A stretch of DNA of 35,510 bases. Origin: an uncultured Endomicrobiia bacterium (GTDB lineage: Bacteria; Elusimicrobiota; Endomicrobiia; DTEH01). The translations under genes were made by a program, and so were the position numbers. Numbering within the stretch: the first letter of the stretch is position 1; every line of letters begins with the position of its first letter. Positions 33,722-35,510 of this stretch are shown here, in pieces. The notes under the pieces are model-generated. The model saw only the letters and a list, made by a program, of their open reading frames with translations. It was not told the DNA's origin and did no database searches. The stretch spans positions 1 through 35,510 of the forward strand of contig CALJEJ010000024.1 of the NCBI GenBank assembly GCA_938074745.1. Reading direction: 5' to 3'.

Positions 33722-34287
33722 GCATAACCAATCTGTAATCCTATGTGTGTAATTCCAACTCTTTTATCTAACTCGTCTAATTTTTTATCTTCGACTTTTA
33801 TAACAACTTCAGACTTATATCCCATCCCTACGCTTAGATCAACAAGAAAACCTTTTTTAAGTATTCTTTTATATCCAATATCTAATCCTATAAAATAGCT
33901 ATCTTCAGAAGTAGATTTACTTTCAGGTTTATATTTAGCATTGATTTTTATTAAAGTATACGATGGCATTAAATATACACCGCGAAGTGTTTCTCCATAC
34001 CTGCCTGAAGGATAAATTCCAACACCAATTTTATAAAATGTAGTAAAAATTGACCAGTTCTCATTTGGTGAAATATCTAAGAATCTGTTAGCAGCCGCCA
34101 AACCTAACATAACTGAGATTTTATCATCTAGTAATCTTTCATAATGTGCATTTATTTGACCTATAGCTAAAGGAAAAATGTTTACATAAATTGTGTTTCT
34201 TTCGTTACCATAAATTTTTTTAATATTTTCTTCGGCCATTAAAGGTAAAATAGTAATCAGTAGTAACAATATAAAAATTTTTTTCAT
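33715..34287 (-). CDS. Small outer-membrane beta-barrel-like protein, function unknown
   Basis: About 190 residues with a signal peptide (MKKIFILLLLITILPLMAEE), then alternating strands such as NTIYVNIFPLAIGQINAHYERL, SVMLGLAAANRFL, GIYPSGRYGETLRGVYLMPSY and a terminal aromatic residue (GLQIGYAW). This is the pattern of a small OmpW/DUF3575-like barrel, though the family is not certain. The ORF track begins six residues earlier. The ATG at 34287 is preferred because GGGGGG lies ten bases upstream and the signal peptide starts there. It lies between an aminotransferase and mpg in one operon. Confidence 0.75.
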   Translation of the reverse strand: MKKIFILLLLITILPLMAEENIKKIYGNERNTIYVNIFPLAIGQINAHYERLLDDKISVMLGLAAANRFLDISPNENWSIFTTFYKIGVGIYPSGRYGETLRGVYLMPSYTLIKINAKYKPESKSTSEDSYFIGLDIGYKRILKKGFLVDLSVGMGYKSEVVIKVEDKKLDELDKRVGITHIGLQIGYAW

Positions 34288-34313
34288 TTTTTGTAAACCC
34301 CCCATGTATTATT

Positions 34314-35510
34314 TTATATAAAATTTTCTAAAAAATATTTTATATTACTAACACCCTCTTTTATCTCTTCAATAGAAGTTGCATAAGACAATCTTATATA
34401 ATCGTCGTCACCAAAAACACAACCAGGAATTACTGCTACTTTTGCTTCAGTTAGAAGTAGTTCTGCAAGGTCCATAGAAGTGTTTATAGTTTTTTCTTTA
34501 AATTTTTTATTCTTTAATTTTGATATATTAACCCAGACATAAAACGCGCCTTGTGGTTTAAGACAAGAAAGAAAAGGAATTTTGTTGATTTCATCAACAA
34601 TATAATCTCTTCTTTTTTTAAATTCGTCAACCATCTTTTTAATATACTCTTCAGCATATTTTATTGCATCAACACAAGCATATTGGACAAAAGATGTTAT
34701 GTTAGAAGTTGAATGGTCTTGTAAATTGTTCATTACTTTAATAATTTCTTTCTCAGCACAGGCATATCCTACACGCCAACCTGTCATAGAATGTGATTTT
34801 GAAAAACCATTAACTACAACTGTGAGTTTTTTAATTTCATTACCGAGCGAAGCAATACTTGTGTGTGTTAAGTTATCATATACAAGTTTTTCGTAAATTT
34901 CGTCTGATATACAATAAATTTGGTGTTCAACTAATACTTTAGCAATAGACAATAATTCTTCTTTAGTATATACCATACCGGTAGGGTTTGAAGGCGAGTT
35001 TAAAATTAAAAGTTTAGTTTTTGCTGTTATATATTTTTTAAGTTGTTCATCAGTAATTTTGAAATTCGTTTTTTCATCCGTTGGTATTTCTATAATTTTC
35101 CCACCGGCAAATTTTATCATTTCAGGATAACTTAACCAGTAAGGTTTTGGTAGTAAAACTTCGTCTCCTTCATCTACTAAGGCCATTATGGCATTGAATA
35201 TAGAATGTTTTGCACCACAGGAAACTAAAATTTCGTCTTCTTTATATTCCAGATTGTTTTCTTTTTTAAGTTTTTCAGAAATAGCTTGTTTTAACTCTGA
35301 AATCCCAGAAGTTGGAGTATATTTTGTAAGTCCTTTATCTAACGCTTCTTTTGCTTTTTGTTTAATAAACTCTGGTGTGTCAAAATCTGGTTCACCTGCT
35401 GCAAAAGAAATAACTTTAACACCTTGCGATTTTAACTGTTTAGCTTTTGCTGTTATACCTAAAGTTAAAGAAGGAGAAATTTTTAGTATTCTTGAAGATA
35501 AACTTTTCAT
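34314..35510 (-). CDS. Class I pyridoxal-phosphate aminotransferase (aspartate aminotransferase-like)
   Basis: A 398-residue aminotransferase with SFAAGEPDFDTPEFI, YTPTSGISELKQAI, NSPSNPTGMVYTKEEL, SDEIYEKLVYD and the PLP lysine in NGFSKSHSMTGWRVGY. The C-terminal RLSYATS carries the substrate-carboxylate arginine. It belongs to the AspC Ib (Thermus-like) group that transfers amino groups among aspartate, glutamate and sometimes prephenate. The ATG is the last codon of the window on this strand (35508-35510) and gives the normal family length, so the gene looks complete. It probably opens the minus-strand operon. Confidence 0.92.
   Translation of the reverse strand: MKSLSSRILKISPSLTLGITAKAKQLKSQGVKVISFAAGEPDFDTPEFIKQKAKEALDKGLTKYTPTSGISELKQAISEKLKKENNLEYKEDEILVSCGAKHSIFNAIMALVDEGDEVLLPKPYWLSYPEMIKFAGGKIIEIPTDEKTNFKITDEQLKKYITAKTKLLILNSPSNPTGMVYTKEELLSIAKVLVEHQIYCISDEIYEKLVYDNLTHTSIASLGNEIKKLTVVVNGFSKSHSMTGWRVGYACAEKEIIKVMNNLQDHSTSNITSFVQYACVDAIKYAEEYIKKMVDEFKKRRDYIVDEINKIPFLSCLKPQGAFYVWVNISKLKNKKFKEKTINTSMDLAELLLTEAKVAVIPGCVFGDDDYIRLSYATSIEEIKEGVSNIKYFLENFI

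Overview
The window is a visibly AT-rich, densely packed bacterial chromosome segment. It points to an anaerobic Gram-negative bacterium. Evidence for an outer membrane is an OprP-like porin, a second small beta-barrel-like protein and a lipoprotein-like PhnD protein. It has sigma-54 control, respires with a sodium-pumping NQR-type complex and a periplasmic molybdoenzyme, and probably uses menaquinone. The gene content and the interspersed palindromes resemble uncultured candidate phyla of the Omnitrophota/Elusimicrobiota/Firestonebacteria kind. That placement is an impression, not a measurement. No rRNA, tRNA, CRISPR array or transposase was seen.

Layout. (1) 1-5952, plus strand: a sulfur assimilation block with a siroheme sulfite reductase-TusA fusion, a ThiS-like carrier, CysK, threonine synthase, a MoaD-MoeB fusion and a NIL-domain protein. 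A 416-bp gene-free array of GGAGTAG palindromes interrupts it. (2) 5991-9087: a sodium:solute symporter split by a -1 frameshift at a perfect slippery heptamer, a Thi4 thiazole synthase and a DUF6775-like protein. (3) 9080-12856: a PhnD-like protein, a histidine kinase and an NtrC-type activator. (4) 12901-18533: two matching 16-bp dyads and a -24/-12 promoter lead into a six-gene nqr operon whose A subunit carries two RnfC-type [4Fe-4S] motifs. (5) 18561-23049: a MenA/UbiA prenyltransferase, a kinase with the RegB quinone-binding heptapeptide, a CheY-like regulator, a polyprenyl synthase and MobB. (6) 23058-31212: porin, then FeS, NrfD and Mo-catalytic subunits in ttrBCA-like order, then TatA, a four-helix-bundle (S23/Avd-like) gene, TatC and MobA. 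This is a near-complete kit for making, loading and exporting one periplasmic molybdoenzyme. (7) 31291-35510, minus strand: an operon with an aminotransferase, an outer-membrane protein, Mpg, PurC and a DUF523-DUF1722 protein.

The most unusual layer is several families of short spacer repeats that also sit inside genes as in-frame peptide insertions. They are the GGAGTAG palindrome, TTAGTGG/CCACTAA units, GTCCAYRGTCCA units and a GTTAGAAAT/ATTTCTAAC palindrome. The polyprenyl synthase carries four insertions and MobB three. The intact GGAGTAG left halves are all read in the same codon phase. This resembles the Rickettsia palindromic elements, but in an apparently unrelated lineage.
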